DNA of 64,000 bases from an uncultured Oleispira sp. GTDB lineage: Bacteria > Pseudomonadota > Gammaproteobacteria > Pseudomonadales > Oceanobacteraceae. The position numbers were made by a program, and so were the translations under genes. Positions 1 through 9,477 of the stretch are shown one piece after another. The number at the start of each line of letters is the position of its first letter. Positions within the stretch are counted from its first letter, which is position 1. A model generated the notes under the pieces. It made no database searches. It was given only the letters and a program-made list of their open reading frames with translations, and was not told the DNA's origin. The stretch covers positions 534,505 to 598,504 of the forward strand of contig CAJXUD010000001.1 of NCBI GenBank assembly GCA_913061415.1, read 5' to 3'.

Positions 1-338
1 CTGAAGTGAGTGCGGGCTAATCCTGCGATTAAAGTCAGTGGATCGCCAATGATCGGTAGCCAAGCGAATAACAAACTCCACACTCCGTAGCGGTTATAGA
101 GTTGTTGGCCTTTCTGCCATGAGGCCGAGTCGTGATATTTATTCATAACATAGGCGCTGGCCCAATAGCCTATTGCGTAGTTAATGCAGCTGCCTAGAGT
201 ATTGCCAGTGGTCGCAACTAACCATAATAGCCATACATTATGGTTTTGTTCTAATAGAGCGATCAGCACGACTTCAGATCCCATAGGGAAGAGCGTTGAG
301 GCAATCAGGGCTGAAAAAAATAATCCAAGGTAGGCCAT
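1..338 (-). CDS. YqaA/DedA-type (VTT domain) membrane protein, partial
   Basis: The reading frame starts at an ATG at 338 on the minus strand and is open to the window edge, so only about the first 112 residues are visible. It begins MAYLGLFFSALIASTLFP and contains SEVVLIALL, the glycine-rich TTGNTLGSCINY segment and, near the cut, FAWLPIIGDPLTLIAGLAR. These are the conserved blocks of the small YqaA branch of the DedA/VTT (SNARE-associated) membrane family, usually about 140-150 residues. Family members are inner-membrane proteins implicated in lipid or envelope homeostasis, but the role of YqaA itself is not settled. The start lies 20 bases from the next minus-strand gene. Confidence 0.8.
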   Translation of the reverse strand, partial: MAYLGLFFSALIASTLFPMGSEVVLIALLEQNHNVWLLWLVATTGNTLGSCINYAIGYWASAYVMNKYHDSASWQKGQQLYNRYGVWSLLFAWLPIIGDPLTLIAGLARTHF

Positions 339-357
339 GTTGTATTGTCGCTTTTTA

Positions 358-969
358 TTAATCGAGTGGAATTCGATGTAGCACGTGATAGCGACCTTGA
401 ATTTCGTGAGTATTATAGCGTGCAAATACCAGTTCTTTGACCATAAATTCGATTGCGGGAATATCAAGGGCCAAGAGCTGACGGAGTAGTTCAGGAATTG
501 AGTAAGCCTGCTTATAAAACCCAAGAGTTATGTGGGGAATATATTCACAGCCATCTTGCCCATCACGAACGTGATGCAGTTGATCGCGTATACTTGTGAG
601 AGAGTTAGACGGATCTTTAATAGAAAGATAAGGCGCCGTGGTAAAGGTATTGGGAGCTGATGAGCTAATAGAGAAGGCCGGAATATGTGCCTGTTTTAAT
701 GCCTCTATTTGCTGTTGTAAATCGTGTTCAGTGAAGTGTTTTTCATCCAGTAAACCAGATGGGCTCAGTGTGATATGAGCTTGGCGTAAATAGTGGGGGT
801 GTAATGTATCCGCAATGGCTTGCTGACAACGATTTAGCTGTTGTAGGCATTGTTGGCTCTGAACTTCGATCGCCCAAAATCCGTAGTATTTAATGCCTTG
901 GTGCCATTCAAAAAAATCACGCAGCTCAGTTGGCTGCGTGATTTCGTTTTCTCGCTGGGTAGGTAGCAT
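358..969 (-). CDS. 2H phosphoesterase superfamily protein (2'-5' RNA ligase-like)
   Basis: The 203-residue protein carries two HxTL motifs, HITLSPSG around residue 65 and HITLGFYK around residue 145. This is the signature of the 2H phosphoesterase fold (LigT/ThpR and relatives), which acts on 2'-5' RNA linkages or cyclic phosphates. The spacing of the two motifs fits the family. No signal peptide or membrane segment is seen, so it should be cytoplasmic. It starts at an ATG just 20 bases after the end of the DUF481 gene on the same strand, so the two may be cotranscribed. The substrate cannot be told from sequence; membership of the superfamily is fairly secure. Confidence 0.7.
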   Translation of the reverse strand: MLPTQRENEITQPTELRDFFEWHQGIKYYGFWAIEVQSQQCLQQLNRCQQAIADTLHPHYLRQAHITLSPSGLLDEKHFTEHDLQQQIEALKQAHIPAFSISSSAPNTFTTAPYLSIKDPSNSLTSIRDQLHHVRDGQDGCEYIPHITLGFYKQAYSIPELLRQLLALDIPAIEFMVKELVFARYNTHEIQGRYHVLHRIPLD

Positions 970-989
970 TCTAAGTAATTAGAACGTGA

Positions 990-1721
990 TTAAAAATCAT
1001 ATACCAAGGTAATGCCTACTAAAGAATCAGTGTTCTTAGTGCCCTCAGGAACATCGGTTGTATGCTTAACTTCGTAGCTGATTTTCATGGCTAGGCTACC
1101 GGTTAACGTACTTTGTAGACCCATGTCAGAAGTATAAACAGTCTTTGAATCGCCAGCCTCTACCGTGAATGCTTCGGTAAATTTAGCACTTTCGCCTAGG
1201 TTTACCAGTAAGTCTAACGATAAGCGGGCAACGGCTTCTTCAATAACTTTATCACCGTCTTCATTGCGATCTTCCAAAGCATCACGACGATAACCAGGGC
1301 CGGCTTCTAGATCTAGCTTACCGTTCTCATCTTCCCAAGCGTGGTAACCATAACCAACAGAAGTTGTGCTTTGATATTGGTAACCGTTAAAGCGATCATC
1401 TTCATACAATGCTTGTGAGGTTAAATAATCTTTATCGCCAATCGCGTAATCAAATTTTAATGCCGCTAGGTATTTTTCTTTTGAACGCTCGCCGCTTTCT
1501 TCACTGGTTAACGCGACTAAACGCAAGCCTGACTTGAAAGGGCCTTCTTCGCGAGATACCTTGAATTTGCTGTTTAAACTTTGTGTATCACTATTACCGC
1601 TGGTTTGGATAAAACCAAGCTCAGCGTTACCATCCCAAGTAACGTCTTCTGCGAAGCTCATACTAGGAAGAATTAAAGCGCTGCTCAACAGGCTTGTCGC
1701 TAATAAAGTCTTTTTCATCAT
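990..1721 (-). CDS. DUF481 outer-membrane beta-barrel protein (YdiY-like)
   Basis: The 243-residue product begins with a clear Sec signal peptide (MMKKTLLATSLLSSALILPS, cleaved near SFA-ED) and then consists of alternating amphipathic strands ending in a C-terminal aromatic residue (VGITLVYDF), as expected for an outer-membrane barrel. The blocks WDGNAELGFIQTSGNSDTQS and TSVGYGYHAWE are typical of DUF481 proteins, sometimes annotated as salt-induced outer-membrane proteins. Function is unknown. The promoter should lie in the intergenic stretch shared with the divergent MATE gene. Confidence 0.8.
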   Translation of the reverse strand: MMKKTLLATSLLSSALILPSMSFAEDVTWDGNAELGFIQTSGNSDTQSLNSKFKVSREEGPFKSGLRLVALTSEESGERSKEKYLAALKFDYAIGDKDYLTSQALYEDDRFNGYQYQSTTSVGYGYHAWEDENGKLDLEAGPGYRRDALEDRNEDGDKVIEEAVARLSLDLLVNLGESAKFTEAFTVEAGDSKTVYTSDMGLQSTLTGSLAMKISYEVKHTTDVPEGTKNTDSLVGITLVYDF

Positions 1722-2068
1722 GTAGGGTTCCGTTTATGTATTAAGGTTTAAATACGATCTAGTCATTGGTTAATAGACAGTCATCGTTATATTTATGATT
1801 TGAGGGTTGTTACATTGGCTCGTTACATTGATGATTAATTTAGAGTATTTCGAAGGATTTGTAAAAGTAAGTACAGCAGCTTTTACAGCATTTAACTTTA
1901 TTTCATCGCTTGTTATGACGGTTATGGTACTCCGCCTGGCCATGCTAAAAGCAAACGAGATGGGAACGAAGAAGCGACCAAGAGAGAATAATGGAACAAT
2001 GAGTTCGAAGCGCTTTGTTGTCGTTCTGTTATTATTTACTCGATAACAAATAATTAAATGGTGAGAGT
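1722..2068. other. Intergenic region between divergent genes
   Basis: About 350 bases lie between the DUF481 gene on the minus strand and the MATE gene on the plus strand, so promoters for both should lie here. It contains open frames on both strands (for example 1807-2046 on the plus strand), but none has a convincing ribosome binding site or recognisable protein. I see no strong hairpin or repeat. Confidence 0.5.
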
Positions 2069-3433
2069 GTGAGAACAGCGATTGTTTCAGGCCCTGTTGG
2101 CGAAGTGCTTTATAAGCTGACACTCCCGATGGTCATTGGCATTGTTGCCGTCTTTTTCTTTAACCTAGTCGATACCTTCTTTATTTCCCTGTTAGGCACT
2201 CAAAGCCTAGCCGCGGTGAGTTTTACTATGCCTATTGCGATGGTGGTGATGAATTTAGCCATTGGTTTAGGCATTGCGTCATCTGCATTAATTGCTCGCG
2301 CGACGGGTGAGAAAAATAATACACTCGCCCAGCACTACGTGATTGCCGCCTTGCTACTCACCTTGGCCCTAGCAGGAGTGATGCTGGTGGCTGGCTTAAT
2401 GTTTAATGATCAATTATTTGGCTTGCTCGGTGCTAATGACGCGTTATTGCCGTTAATCTGGCAATACATGCAGTACTTTTGGCCGGGTATTGTCGTGATG
2501 ATGTTAATGATCGTTATTAGTAGCAGCATGAGAGCGGTCGGCAATACAAAATTACCCAGCATGATGATGCTAGGCTCTGCGGTCTTAAATGCGATATTAG
2601 ATCCCATCTTAATTTTTGGTATTGGCCCGATTGAAGGCATGGGCGTTGCCGGAGCAGCACTTGCGAGTGCCTTATGCTGGCTAATAGTGGTACTGGTAAT
2701 GTTGTACTCATTAGTCAAAATCGATTTATTACACTGGGGAACACTAACGCTGAAAGAAATATTCAGCATTTGGCAGCGCTTAATGGCGTTGGGTATTCCT
2801 GCGATGATTACCAACGTATTAGTCCCCGTAGCCAGTGCTTTTCTATTAGCGATGATTGCACCAATGGGAGAGCAGGCCGTGGCGGCATTTGGTGTTGGGG
2901 CCAGAATAGAGCCGTTTGTGATTGTGGCTATTTTAGCACTCACATCGACCTTGCCTGTTTTTGTTGGGCAGAACTTTTCAGCGGGCCAGCATGAAAGAAT
3001 CTGGCAGGCGCTGTCGATCGCTGTGCGTTTTATCTTGGCCTGGCAGGTCTTGGTCTGGTTAGTATTGTGGGGCGTATCGCCTTATCTAGCGACCATCTTC
3101 TCTCAAGATCCGATTGTGCTCGATAAGATCGTCAGTTACTTAATGATTATGCCGGTGGGGTATGCGGGAATGGGGATCGTCTTATGTGCGAACTCAGCAC
3201 TCAATGCATTACAAAAAACCAGCGTCTCTATGCTACTTAACTTAGTCAGATTGAGTGTTTTTTATGTGCCGCTGGCTTGGCTAGGCGGTCATTTTTATGG
3301 CTTTGAAGGTTTATTATTAGGCGCCTCTGCGGGTAACTTAATAGCAGGTTGTATCGTCTGGGGCTTGATCAAGAAAGCTCAAGATAAGCAGATGTTTGGC
3401 GTAAAGAATGTCTCTACGCCTTTGCAGTGCTAA
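2069..3433 (+). CDS. MATE family efflux transporter
   Basis: The 454-residue protein has about twelve hydrophobic segments and the MATE opening (GPVGEVLYKLTLPMVIGIVA, then NLVDTFFISLLGTQSLAAVS). Two homologous halves are visible, the second beginning near residue 235 with LMALGIPAMITNVLVPVAS. MATE proteins export cationic drugs or metabolites in exchange for Na+ or H+ at the inner membrane; the substrate cannot be predicted. The start is a GTG at 2069 preceded by a purine-rich GTGAGAG. An ATG at 2058 in another frame meets a stop at once, which supports the GTG. The end is two bases from the convergent Mpo1-like gene. Confidence 0.85.
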   Translation: MRTAIVSGPVGEVLYKLTLPMVIGIVAVFFFNLVDTFFISLLGTQSLAAVSFTMPIAMVVMNLAIGLGIASSALIARATGEKNNTLAQHYVIAALLLTLALAGVMLVAGLMFNDQLFGLLGANDALLPLIWQYMQYFWPGIVVMMLMIVISSSMRAVGNTKLPSMMMLGSAVLNAILDPILIFGIGPIEGMGVAGAALASALCWLIVVLVMLYSLVKIDLLHWGTLTLKEIFSIWQRLMALGIPAMITNVLVPVASAFLLAMIAPMGEQAVAAFGVGARIEPFVIVAILALTSTLPVFVGQNFSAGQHERIWQALSIAVRFILAWQVLVWLVLWGVSPYLATIFSQDPIVLDKIVSYLMIMPVGYAGMGIVLCANSALNALQKTSVSMLLNLVRLSVFYVPLAWLGGHFYGFEGLLLGASAGNLIAGCIVWGLIKKAQDKQMFGVKNVSTPLQC

Positions 3434-3435
3434 GA

Positions 3436-3762
3436 CTACAGTTTGTCCACTGACTTGCGAAAGCGACCCAACAAAAAATCTTTCAGCATTACCCAGTCGC
3501 CTATGAAGCTATACAGCGGATATTTAAAAGTGGCTGGGCGATTGTGCTCAATAAAAAAGTGCGCGACCCAAGCAAAGCCATATCCCATTAATGGCATAAA
3601 CCACAACGCCATGTAATTCCCTGTAATAATCGCATAAGCAATAATCGACAATACCCCAAAGCTACCGATGTAATGCAGTGCTCGGCACATAGGATGGCTG
3701 TGTTCACTTAGATAAAAAGGGTAGAACTCGGTAAAAGATTGAAAGCGCTTTTCATCGGACAT
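3436..3762 (-). CDS. Mpo1-like (DUF962) membrane protein
   Basis: This 108-residue protein matches the DUF962/Mpo1-like family, with FTEFYPFYLSEHSHPMCRAL near the start and the histidine segment FAWVAHFFIEHNRPATFKYP. Yeast Mpo1 is an iron-dependent dioxygenase that shortens 2-hydroxy fatty acids, and the conserved histidines seen here (HSHP, HF, EHNRPA) are the proposed metal ligands. Two to three hydrophobic segments place it in the membrane. The bacterial role is not established. It is convergent with the MATE gene with almost no space between the stop codons. Confidence 0.75.
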   Translation of the reverse strand: MSDEKRFQSFTEFYPFYLSEHSHPMCRALHYIGSFGVLSIIAYAIITGNYMALWFMPLMGYGFAWVAHFFIEHNRPATFKYPLYSFIGDWVMLKDFLLGRFRKSVDKL

Positions 3763-3919
3763 CTCTGACTCTCTGTATAATTATTGTTTTAATCAAGAGT
3801 ATTACGAAGCAGCGAGTGGAGCAAGAGCAGTCTAGCTAGACTTTCTTATGAATGGCGTTATTTATAAATAGTACTGTTTATCAAATACAGCAGGTTGGAA
3901 CGGTGACTTGGGCATTGAG

Positions 3920-4030
3920 TTTAGTTGTTCGTTTCTGGTGGCGTCATCTGGCATGGATGCCAGATACGAGCTTACAGGGAAGGGAGGTACGACCGAGTAT
4001 TCACAGCGTCCCCAGAAACGAATAACTGAA
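3920..4030. repeat. Long palindromic intergenic repeat (REP/MITE-like)
   Basis: The arms 3921-3943 (core TTCGTTTCTGGTGGCG) and 4007-4029 (core CGTCCCCAGAAACGAA) are inverted complements with three or four mismatches. Inside lies a perfect 8-bp hairpin, TCTGGCAT/ATGCCAGA at 3947-3964. The layout of long outer arms, an internal hairpin and about 110 bp in total between two genes is that of a dispersed palindromic repeat. Open frames crossing it look accidental. It lies in the 317-base gap between the Mpo1-like gene and the thiolase gene. No second copy is seen in this window. Confidence 0.6.
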
Positions 4031-4079
4031 TACAGTGTGAGATAAGCCCCCACAGTATCCAGTTCAAAAGTGACTGAAT

Positions 4080-5255
4080 CTAACGCTCAATAGAAAGCGC
4101 AACACCCATACCACCACCAATGCACAAAGTCGCAAGACCTTTGTTTGCATCCTGACGAATCATTTCGTGCAATAGCGTGATCAATACACGGCAACCGGAA
4201 GCACCGATTGGGTGGCCTAAAGCAATCGCACCACCGTTGACATTGACCTTGTTAGTATCCCACTCAAGGCCTTTATTCACAGATAAAGCTTGAACCGCAA
4301 ACGCTTCGTTCGCTTCTACTAGATCAAGATCATTAATATCCCAACCGGCTTTCGCTAAACACTTCTTAACCGCAGGAATAGGGCCCGTGCCCATAATCGT
4401 AGGATCAACACCGGCGCTAGCATAGCCAGAGATGGTCGCCAAAATAGGCAAACCTAATTCTTCTGCTTTTTCACGGCTGGCCAACATGACGGCTGCTGCG
4501 CCATCGTTTAATGAAGACGCGTTACCGGCGGTAACCGTGCCGTCTTTTTTAAACGCCGCGCGCATGCCTGAAAGTTTTTCCGCAGACACTGCGCGTGGGC
4601 CTTCGTCAGTATCAAAAACGATATCATCGCCACGACGCTGAGGAATAGTGACTGGGGTAATCTCATCTTTGAATTTACCCGCTTCGATTGCGGCCAATGC
4701 TTTGGCTTGTGATTGCGCAGCAAATTCATCTTGCTCGCAGCGAGGAATTTCAAACTGGTCAGCAATGTTTTCAGCGGTGATGCCCATATGGTAATCGTTA
4801 AACGCATCCCAAAGGCCATCGGTAATCATAGTATCAACCATGTTCCAGTTGCCCATGCGCTGACCATTGCGAGAATTAGGTAAGACGTGAGCCGAGTTAG
4901 ACATAGACTCCTGACCGCCGGCAATAATCACATCGGCATCCCCTGCTTTAATCGCTTGCGCGGCTAAATGAAGCGCTTTTAGACCGGAACCACAGACTTT
5001 GTTAATCGTCATGGCAGAAGCCGTTGCAGGGATGCCAGCTTTAATAGCGGCTTGGCGTGCAGGGTTTTGTCCACAGCCTGCAGTCAAAACCTGGCCCATC
5101 AATACTTCGTCGATAGTATCTGGTGAAATGCCTGTTTTTTCGATCAAAGAACGAATAACAATCGCGCCCAGTTCAGTAGCTTGTAGGCTCGCAAGTGAAC
5201 CACCAAAGGTACCAATGGCGGTACGGGTTGCAGCGACGATAACGACGTCTGTCAT
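4080..5255 (-). CDS. Acetyl-CoA C-acetyltransferase (thiolase)
   Basis: The 391-residue protein is a full-length thiolase. The nucleophilic cysteine is in [10 protein letters not shown] (about Cys88), the catalytic histidine in [14 protein letters not shown] and the second cysteine in [12 protein letters not shown]. It should catalyse the reversible condensation of two acetyl-CoA to acetoacetyl-CoA (AtoB/PhaA type); a longer-chain thiolase is the alternative. I take the ATG at 5255 as the start ([12 protein letters not shown], the usual family beginning). It has GGAGAG about six bases upstream, whereas the frame could otherwise run back to a TTG at 5267 that overlaps this ribosome binding site. 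No other beta-oxidation gene is adjacent. Confidence 0.9.
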   Translation of the reverse strand: MTDVVIVAATRTAIGTFGGSLASLQATELGAIVIRSLIEKTGISPDTIDEVLMGQVLTAGCGQNPARQAAIKAGIPATASAMTINKVCGSGLKALHLAAQAIKAGDADVIIAGGQESMSNSAHVLPNSRNGQRMGNWNMVDTMITDGLWDAFNDYHMGITAENIADQFEIPRCEQDEFAAQSQAKALAAIEAGKFKDEITPVTIPQRRGDDIVFDTDEGPRAVSAEKLSGMRAAFKKDGTVTAGNASSLNDGAAAVMLASREKAEELGLPILATISGYASAGVDPTIMGTGPIPAVKKCLAKAGWDINDLDLVEANEAFAVQALSVNKGLEWDTNKVNVNGGAIALGHPIGASGCRVLITLLHEMIRQDANKGLATLCIGGGMGVALSIER

Positions 5256-5402
5256 AAGGCTCTCCAAATAGGAATAATATAAAAGGATGACAAAAATTAG
5301 AATGTAGGGTTGATTATACCCTCTGATTCATCAGGAATCAGCTCTCAGAAATCAGCTCATAGGATCAGCACAAAAGATTTGAACTAACCCTATGATAAAA
5401 AG

Positions 5403-7055
5403 CTACAACAGATCCTGCATTTTTTTATAGGCTTGCACTAAACCACTGGTAGAACTATCAAACGCGGCACTGGAAGTTTGGCCTTCTAACGCAGCCAGTA
5501 CGTTATTGCCCATATCTTTACCCAATTCAACACCCCATTGGTCGAAGGAGTTTACACCCCAAATCATTCCCTGAGCGGCGACCTTATGTTCGTAAAGAGC
5601 AATCAAGGCGCCGACCGAGTGAGGCGTCGATTTTGGAAAATAAAGCGTATTACTTGGGCGGTTACCAGGAATCACTTTTTGTGCGGCTAAGGCAATCGAT
5701 TCGCCTTCACTCATACCCGCGGCTAAGCATTCATCAATCGCTTGTTGCTCAGTTTTACCAGTTAATAATGCTTGGCTCTGAGACAGAGCATTTGATACCA
5801 GCATGGCATGAAAATTATCAATCGGGTTATGACTGCGCATGGGCAAAATGAAATCACTGGGTGAAAAGTGTGTGCCTTGGTGCAATAGCTGATGGTAAGC
5901 ATGCTGACCATTAGAGCCAACACCGCCCCAAATAATCGGGCCCGTGTGGTAATCAACTTTACGGCCATCGATACCAATCGACTTACCGTTACTTTCCATA
6001 TCCAACTGTTGCAGGTGGGCAGGCAAACCGCGTAAATAGTGGTCGTAAGGTAAGATAGCTTGCGACGTAATACCATAAAAGTTTACATACCACACGCCAA
6101 GTAATGCCATGATAACCGGCATGTTTTTTTCCATCGGGGCAGTACGAAAGTGTTCATCCATTGCATGGGCGCCGCGCAGCATCTCACGGAAATTATCAAT
6201 ACCAATCGCTAGTGCAAGCGGCAAACCAATGGCTGACCACAATGAGTAACGACCGCCAACCCAATCCCACATAGGGAAAATATTTTCTTTAGCAATACCA
6301 AACTCAACCGCTTTTTCGACATTAGCCGATACCGCCGCAAAGTGCTTAGGCAAATCATCCACTTCGCCCCCATTACTAAGGAACCACTGACGACAAGCTA
6401 ACGCATTCTTCAATGTTTCTTGCGTACCAAAAGACTTCGACTGAACGATGAATAGCGTACTTTCAGGGCTTAAGTGTTTTAAAATTTCAGTAATGTGCGA
6501 GCCATCGATATTAGCGAGGTAGTGCACATTAATTTGATTATCGTTATAAGGCTTCAACGCGCTTGAGGCTAACTTAGGCCCTAAGAACGAACCGCCAATA
6601 CCAATAGACACAACATCGGTAAACGGTTTGTTGGTATAGCCACGCCAATGCTTACGGCGTACTTTCCAGCAAAATTCTTCCATGCGATTCATGGTATCGC
6701 GCACTTCTGGCATAACATCGACACCGTCGACGATAACAGGGCGATCGCTGAAATTTCGTAATGCGGTATGAAGTGCTGGGCGTTGCTCGCTGCGATTAAC
6801 CAACTCGCCTTCAAACAGTGCTTTTATTTGTGCGGGCAGATCACGTTTTTTTGCCAGCTGCGTCAATAAGGACATCGTCTCGCTGGTAATGCGATTTTTT
6901 GAATAATCCAGCGTCAGGCCAGCAGCTTCCAAGCTGAAACGGTCAAAACGCTGATTATCTTGCTTAAACCAATCCAGCATATGTTGCGGCTGGGTCTGAG
7001 CATAGTGATCTTTAAGCTGCTGCCAAATATCTAGGCGTTGAAGAGGCGTGCCCAT
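5403..7055 (-). CDS. pgi: Glucose-6-phosphate isomerase
   Basis: The 550-residue product has the full phosphoglucose isomerase architecture. It contains the SIS-type sugar-binding blocks SIGIGGSFLGPKL and IVQSKSFGTQETL, the signature WVGGRYSLWSAIGLPLALA, the catalytic glutamate in MESNGKS, and KDMGNNVLAALEG near the C-terminus. It interconverts glucose-6-phosphate and fructose-6-phosphate in the cytoplasm. It follows panD on the same strand, as in Pseudomonas, but a rho-independent terminator at 7158-7186 lies between them, so it probably has its own promoter in 7056-7150. Confidence 0.97.
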   Translation of the reverse strand: MGTPLQRLDIWQQLKDHYAQTQPQHMLDWFKQDNQRFDRFSLEAAGLTLDYSKNRITSETMSLLTQLAKKRDLPAQIKALFEGELVNRSEQRPALHTALRNFSDRPVIVDGVDVMPEVRDTMNRMEEFCWKVRRKHWRGYTNKPFTDVVSIGIGGSFLGPKLASSALKPYNDNQINVHYLANIDGSHITEILKHLSPESTLFIVQSKSFGTQETLKNALACRQWFLSNGGEVDDLPKHFAAVSANVEKAVEFGIAKENIFPMWDWVGGRYSLWSAIGLPLALAIGIDNFREMLRGAHAMDEHFRTAPMEKNMPVIMALLGVWYVNFYGITSQAILPYDHYLRGLPAHLQQLDMESNGKSIGIDGRKVDYHTGPIIWGGVGSNGQHAYHQLLHQGTHFSPSDFILPMRSHNPIDNFHAMLVSNALSQSQALLTGKTEQQAIDECLAAGMSEGESIALAAQKVIPGNRPSNTLYFPKSTPHSVGALIALYEHKVAAQGMIWGVNSFDQWGVELGKDMGNNVLAALEGQTSSAAFDSSTSGLVQAYKKMQDLL

Positions 7056-7157
7056 AATAGTCCTTATATGAGTCGAAAATCAGAGTTACAGGCAGTATAA
7101 ACTTTTGACTACCGATGGGACAGAGGGCAAAGAGTGCATTTTGAACTAGAGCGTCAG

Positions 7158-7186
7158 AAACAAAAACGCCACAGCAAGTGTGGCGT
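7158..7186 (-). terminator. Rho-independent terminator after panD
   Basis: Reading the minus strand, an 8-bp perfect stem (ACGCCACA at 7186-7179 paired with TGTGGCGT at 7173-7166, loop of five) is followed directly by TTTTTGTTTC. It sits 38 bases beyond the panD stop and should end the folK-panBCD transcript before pgi. Confidence 0.85.
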
Positions 7187-7223
7187 ATGAATCTTCAAGG
7201 TTGTAAATCGAGCTTAATGTCGA

Positions 7224-7604
7224 TTAAGCAACCTGAACAGGAATGTCGAAGCTGGTATGGCTTACGGTATTATCAGCATTGGTATAAACCATTTTAGGTT
7301 TAAAGTTTTCCAATTCTTTCTCGTCGTAAGTGCCATAAGCACAAATGATTAAGCGGTCGCCGACTTGTGCCAAACGTGCAGCAGCACCATTGACAGAGAT
7401 AATGCCTGAATTATCTTCACCACGGATAACATAAGTGGTGAAACGAGCACCGTTTTCCATGTTGTAGATTTGAATTTGTTCAAACTCGCGCATGCCTGCT
7501 AATTCTAACAACTTACCGTCGATAGCGCAGGAGCCTTCATAATTCAATACGGCCTGTGTGACTCGAGCCTGGTGTATCTTGGCTTTCAGCATTGTGGACT
7601 GCAT
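7224..7604 (-). CDS. panD: Aspartate 1-decarboxylase proenzyme
   Basis: The 126-residue protein is a standard PanD. The self-cleavage site YEGSCAID places Gly24-Ser25 exactly where the family processes itself to make the pyruvoyl cofactor, and the ISVNGAAA block is intact. It decarboxylates L-aspartate to beta-alanine, which PanC then joins to pantoate. It lies downstream of panC in the same direction (106-base gap) and is followed by a clear terminator. Confidence 0.97.
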   Translation of the reverse strand: MQSTMLKAKIHQARVTQAVLNYEGSCAIDGKLLELAGMREFEQIQIYNMENGARFTTYVIRGEDNSGIISVNGAAARLAQVGDRLIICAYGTYDEKELENFKPKMVYTNADNTVSHTSFDIPVQVA

Positions 7605-7710
7605 AGAAAAAACCTTTAATCCGGTTACGTCTCAATGACTCAGCAGGCAAAATGGCCTCTGTTTTCATTGGTTAATTTATAGCCTTATTGAAGGCGGTGC
7701 GCAGTATGCC

Positions 7711-8577
7711 CTAATCGCTAGTTCGATTCAACGGAAATGGCAAATTATCAATAAGGCGCGCACTGCCTAAGAAGGCAGCAATAAGTACCACTAGTTGATC
7801 ATCGTCAGCAGTGGCGGGCTTTAGATCAGATACTCGGCACAGCGATAAATAGTCAACTTTGAAGCCTTGTTTATTCAAGCGCTGCTGAGTTTGCTCTAAT
7901 GTTGTGACGAAATCATTACCCTGTTGTACCGCAGTAGCCACCTCTTGAAGCGCTTTATAAAGCGCAGGTGCTAAGGCAAGCTCTTCCGTTGAAAGGTAGC
8001 CATTGCGCGAACTTAGCGCTAAACCATCACTATTACGCTCAGTCGATACGCCAACGATATCGACAGGAATGCATAGGTCAGCAACCATTTTACGAATAAC
8101 GGCTAACTGCTGAAAGTCTTTCTCGCCAAAAAAAGCCTTGTCCGCTTGTGCCATATTTAATAGCTTGGTAACGACCGTCGCAACACCATCAAAGTGTCCT
8201 GGGCGAGAGCCACCGCATAATCCCATGGAAACATCAGGAACAGAGACAATAGTCTGGCTTTCTTGACCGTTCGGATACATTTCATCGACGGTGGGTGCGA
8301 AGAGTAAGTTGCAACTATTCTCGGTTAATAGCGCTTGATCTTGCTCTAACGTACGAGGGTAATTGGTTAAATCGCTTTTATCATTAAACTGCAAAGGATT
8401 GACGAAGATGCTTGCGACAACAAGGTCGCAATGCTTTTTCGCTTGCTTGATAAGGCTCATGTGGCCGGCATGAAGGTTGCCCATGGTCGGAACAAAGCCG
8501 ACGCTCAAACCTTTGAATTTTGCATGCTGCACAAATTCGCGTAATTCAGAGACAGTAGAAACCGTTAATAAACTCAT
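7711..8577 (-). CDS. panC: Pantothenate synthetase (pantoate--beta-alanine ligase)
   Basis: The 288-residue protein shows the PanC blocks FVPTMGNLHAGHMSLIKQA (HIGH-like nucleotide binding), VASIFVNPLQF, the pantoate-binding FGEKDFQQL and the KMSKS-like ALSSRNGYLS. It makes pantothenate from pantoate, beta-alanine and ATP. It lies between panB and panD, so all three enzymes of the pathway branch are together; the 42-base gap to panB suggests one operon. Confidence 0.97.
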   Translation of the reverse strand: MSLLTVSTVSELREFVQHAKFKGLSVGFVPTMGNLHAGHMSLIKQAKKHCDLVVASIFVNPLQFNDKSDLTNYPRTLEQDQALLTENSCNLLFAPTVDEMYPNGQESQTIVSVPDVSMGLCGGSRPGHFDGVATVVTKLLNMAQADKAFFGEKDFQQLAVIRKMVADLCIPVDIVGVSTERNSDGLALSSRNGYLSTEELALAPALYKALQEVATAVQQGNDFVTTLEQTQQRLNKQGFKVDYLSLCRVSDLKPATADDDQLVVLIAAFLGSARLIDNLPFPLNRTSD

Positions 8578-8619
8578 ACTAAAACCAACTTTGAAAAGCG
8601 GACTTAAAACACTAAAAGA

Positions 8620-9414
8620 TTAAGAGAATACGTGATCGGAACCAGGAAATAGCCCCGCTTTCACTTCTTCGCCATATGCCGCAATTGCTTGCTGTGGAGT
8701 ACGGCCATCAATCATGAAATTTTTAACAAACTTAGGCGTATGACCCACATTCAATCCCAGCATGTCATAAACAACCAAGACCTGAGCATCGGTATCACTG
8801 CCCGCGCCAATACCAATAACCGGAACATCAACGGCTTCAGTGATGGCTTTACCTAAACTGCTAGGAACGCATTCTAATAGAATGCAATCAGCGCCAGCAG
8901 CAGCCAGTGCTTTAGAATGTTCGATCATAGCCTGTGCTTTTGCTTCATCACGGCCTTGAACACGATAACCGCCAAGCTTGTTCACTGATTGAGGTGTTAA
9001 ACCTAGGTGAGCGCATACAGGAACGCCTTGACGGGCTAGGGTTTCAACCAAAGGCACTAACCAATCGTCGCCTTCAACTTTAACCATGTGCGCACCGGCT
9101 TGCATTAATAATGCCGCGTTGGCCTGACCCTGCTCTACTGTGCTGTAACTCATAAATGGCATGTCGGCCATAATAAGCGCACCTTGGTTTCCCTGAGCCA
9201 CACAGCGGGTGTGGTACTCCATATCAGTCATGGTGACCGGCAAAGTACTTTCTTTACCTTGGCAGACCATACCTAAAGAATCACCAACTAATAAAACCTC
9301 AATCCCAGCGCTGCTGGCAATGTGGCTAAAAGTTGCGTCGTAAGCGGTCAATACGCTGAATTTTTCGCCCTTACGTTTGCATTCACTAAGGGTACGGATG
9401 CTGACATTATTCAT
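8620..9414 (-). CDS. panB: 3-methyl-2-oxobutanoate hydroxymethyltransferase
   Basis: The 264-residue protein contains the conserved PanB segments [26 protein letters not shown], the metal and substrate region [29 protein letters not shown] and [13 protein letters not shown]. It transfers a hydroxymethyl group from methylene-tetrahydrofolate to ketoisovalerate, the first committed step to pantoate. It sits 63 bases after folK, which makes a folate precursor; the same order occurs in Pseudomonas. Confidence 0.97.
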   Translation of the reverse strand: MNNVSIRTLSECKRKGEKFSVLTAYDATFSHIASSAGIEVLLVGDSLGMVCQGKESTLPVTMTDMEYHTRCVAQGNQGALIMADMPFMSYSTVEQGQANAALLMQAGAHMVKVEGDDWLVPLVETLARQGVPVCAHLGLTPQSVNKLGGYRVQGRDEAKAQAMIEHSKALAAAGADCILLECVPSSLGKAITEAVDVPVIGIGAGSDTDAQVLVVYDMLGLNVGHTPKFVKNFMIDGRTPQQAIAAYGEEVKAGLFPGSDHVFS

Positions 9415-9477
9415 GCTGTGCCTCAGGTATTCTAATATGGATCACAATTAATAACGGAGTCGATTATGTTGCCACGA

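Noticed and set aside
1807..2046. 79-codon plus-strand open frame between DUF481 and MATE genes
   Set aside because: No ribosome binding site, biased composition and no recognisable protein; it lies in the shared promoter region.
3862..4053. 63-codon minus-strand open frame
   Set aside because: It runs through the palindromic repeat at 3920-4030, which explains its sequence better than coding does.
5256..5267. TTG start of the thiolase gene upstream of the ATG at 5255
   Set aside because: It overlaps the GGAGAG ribosome binding site that serves the ATG.
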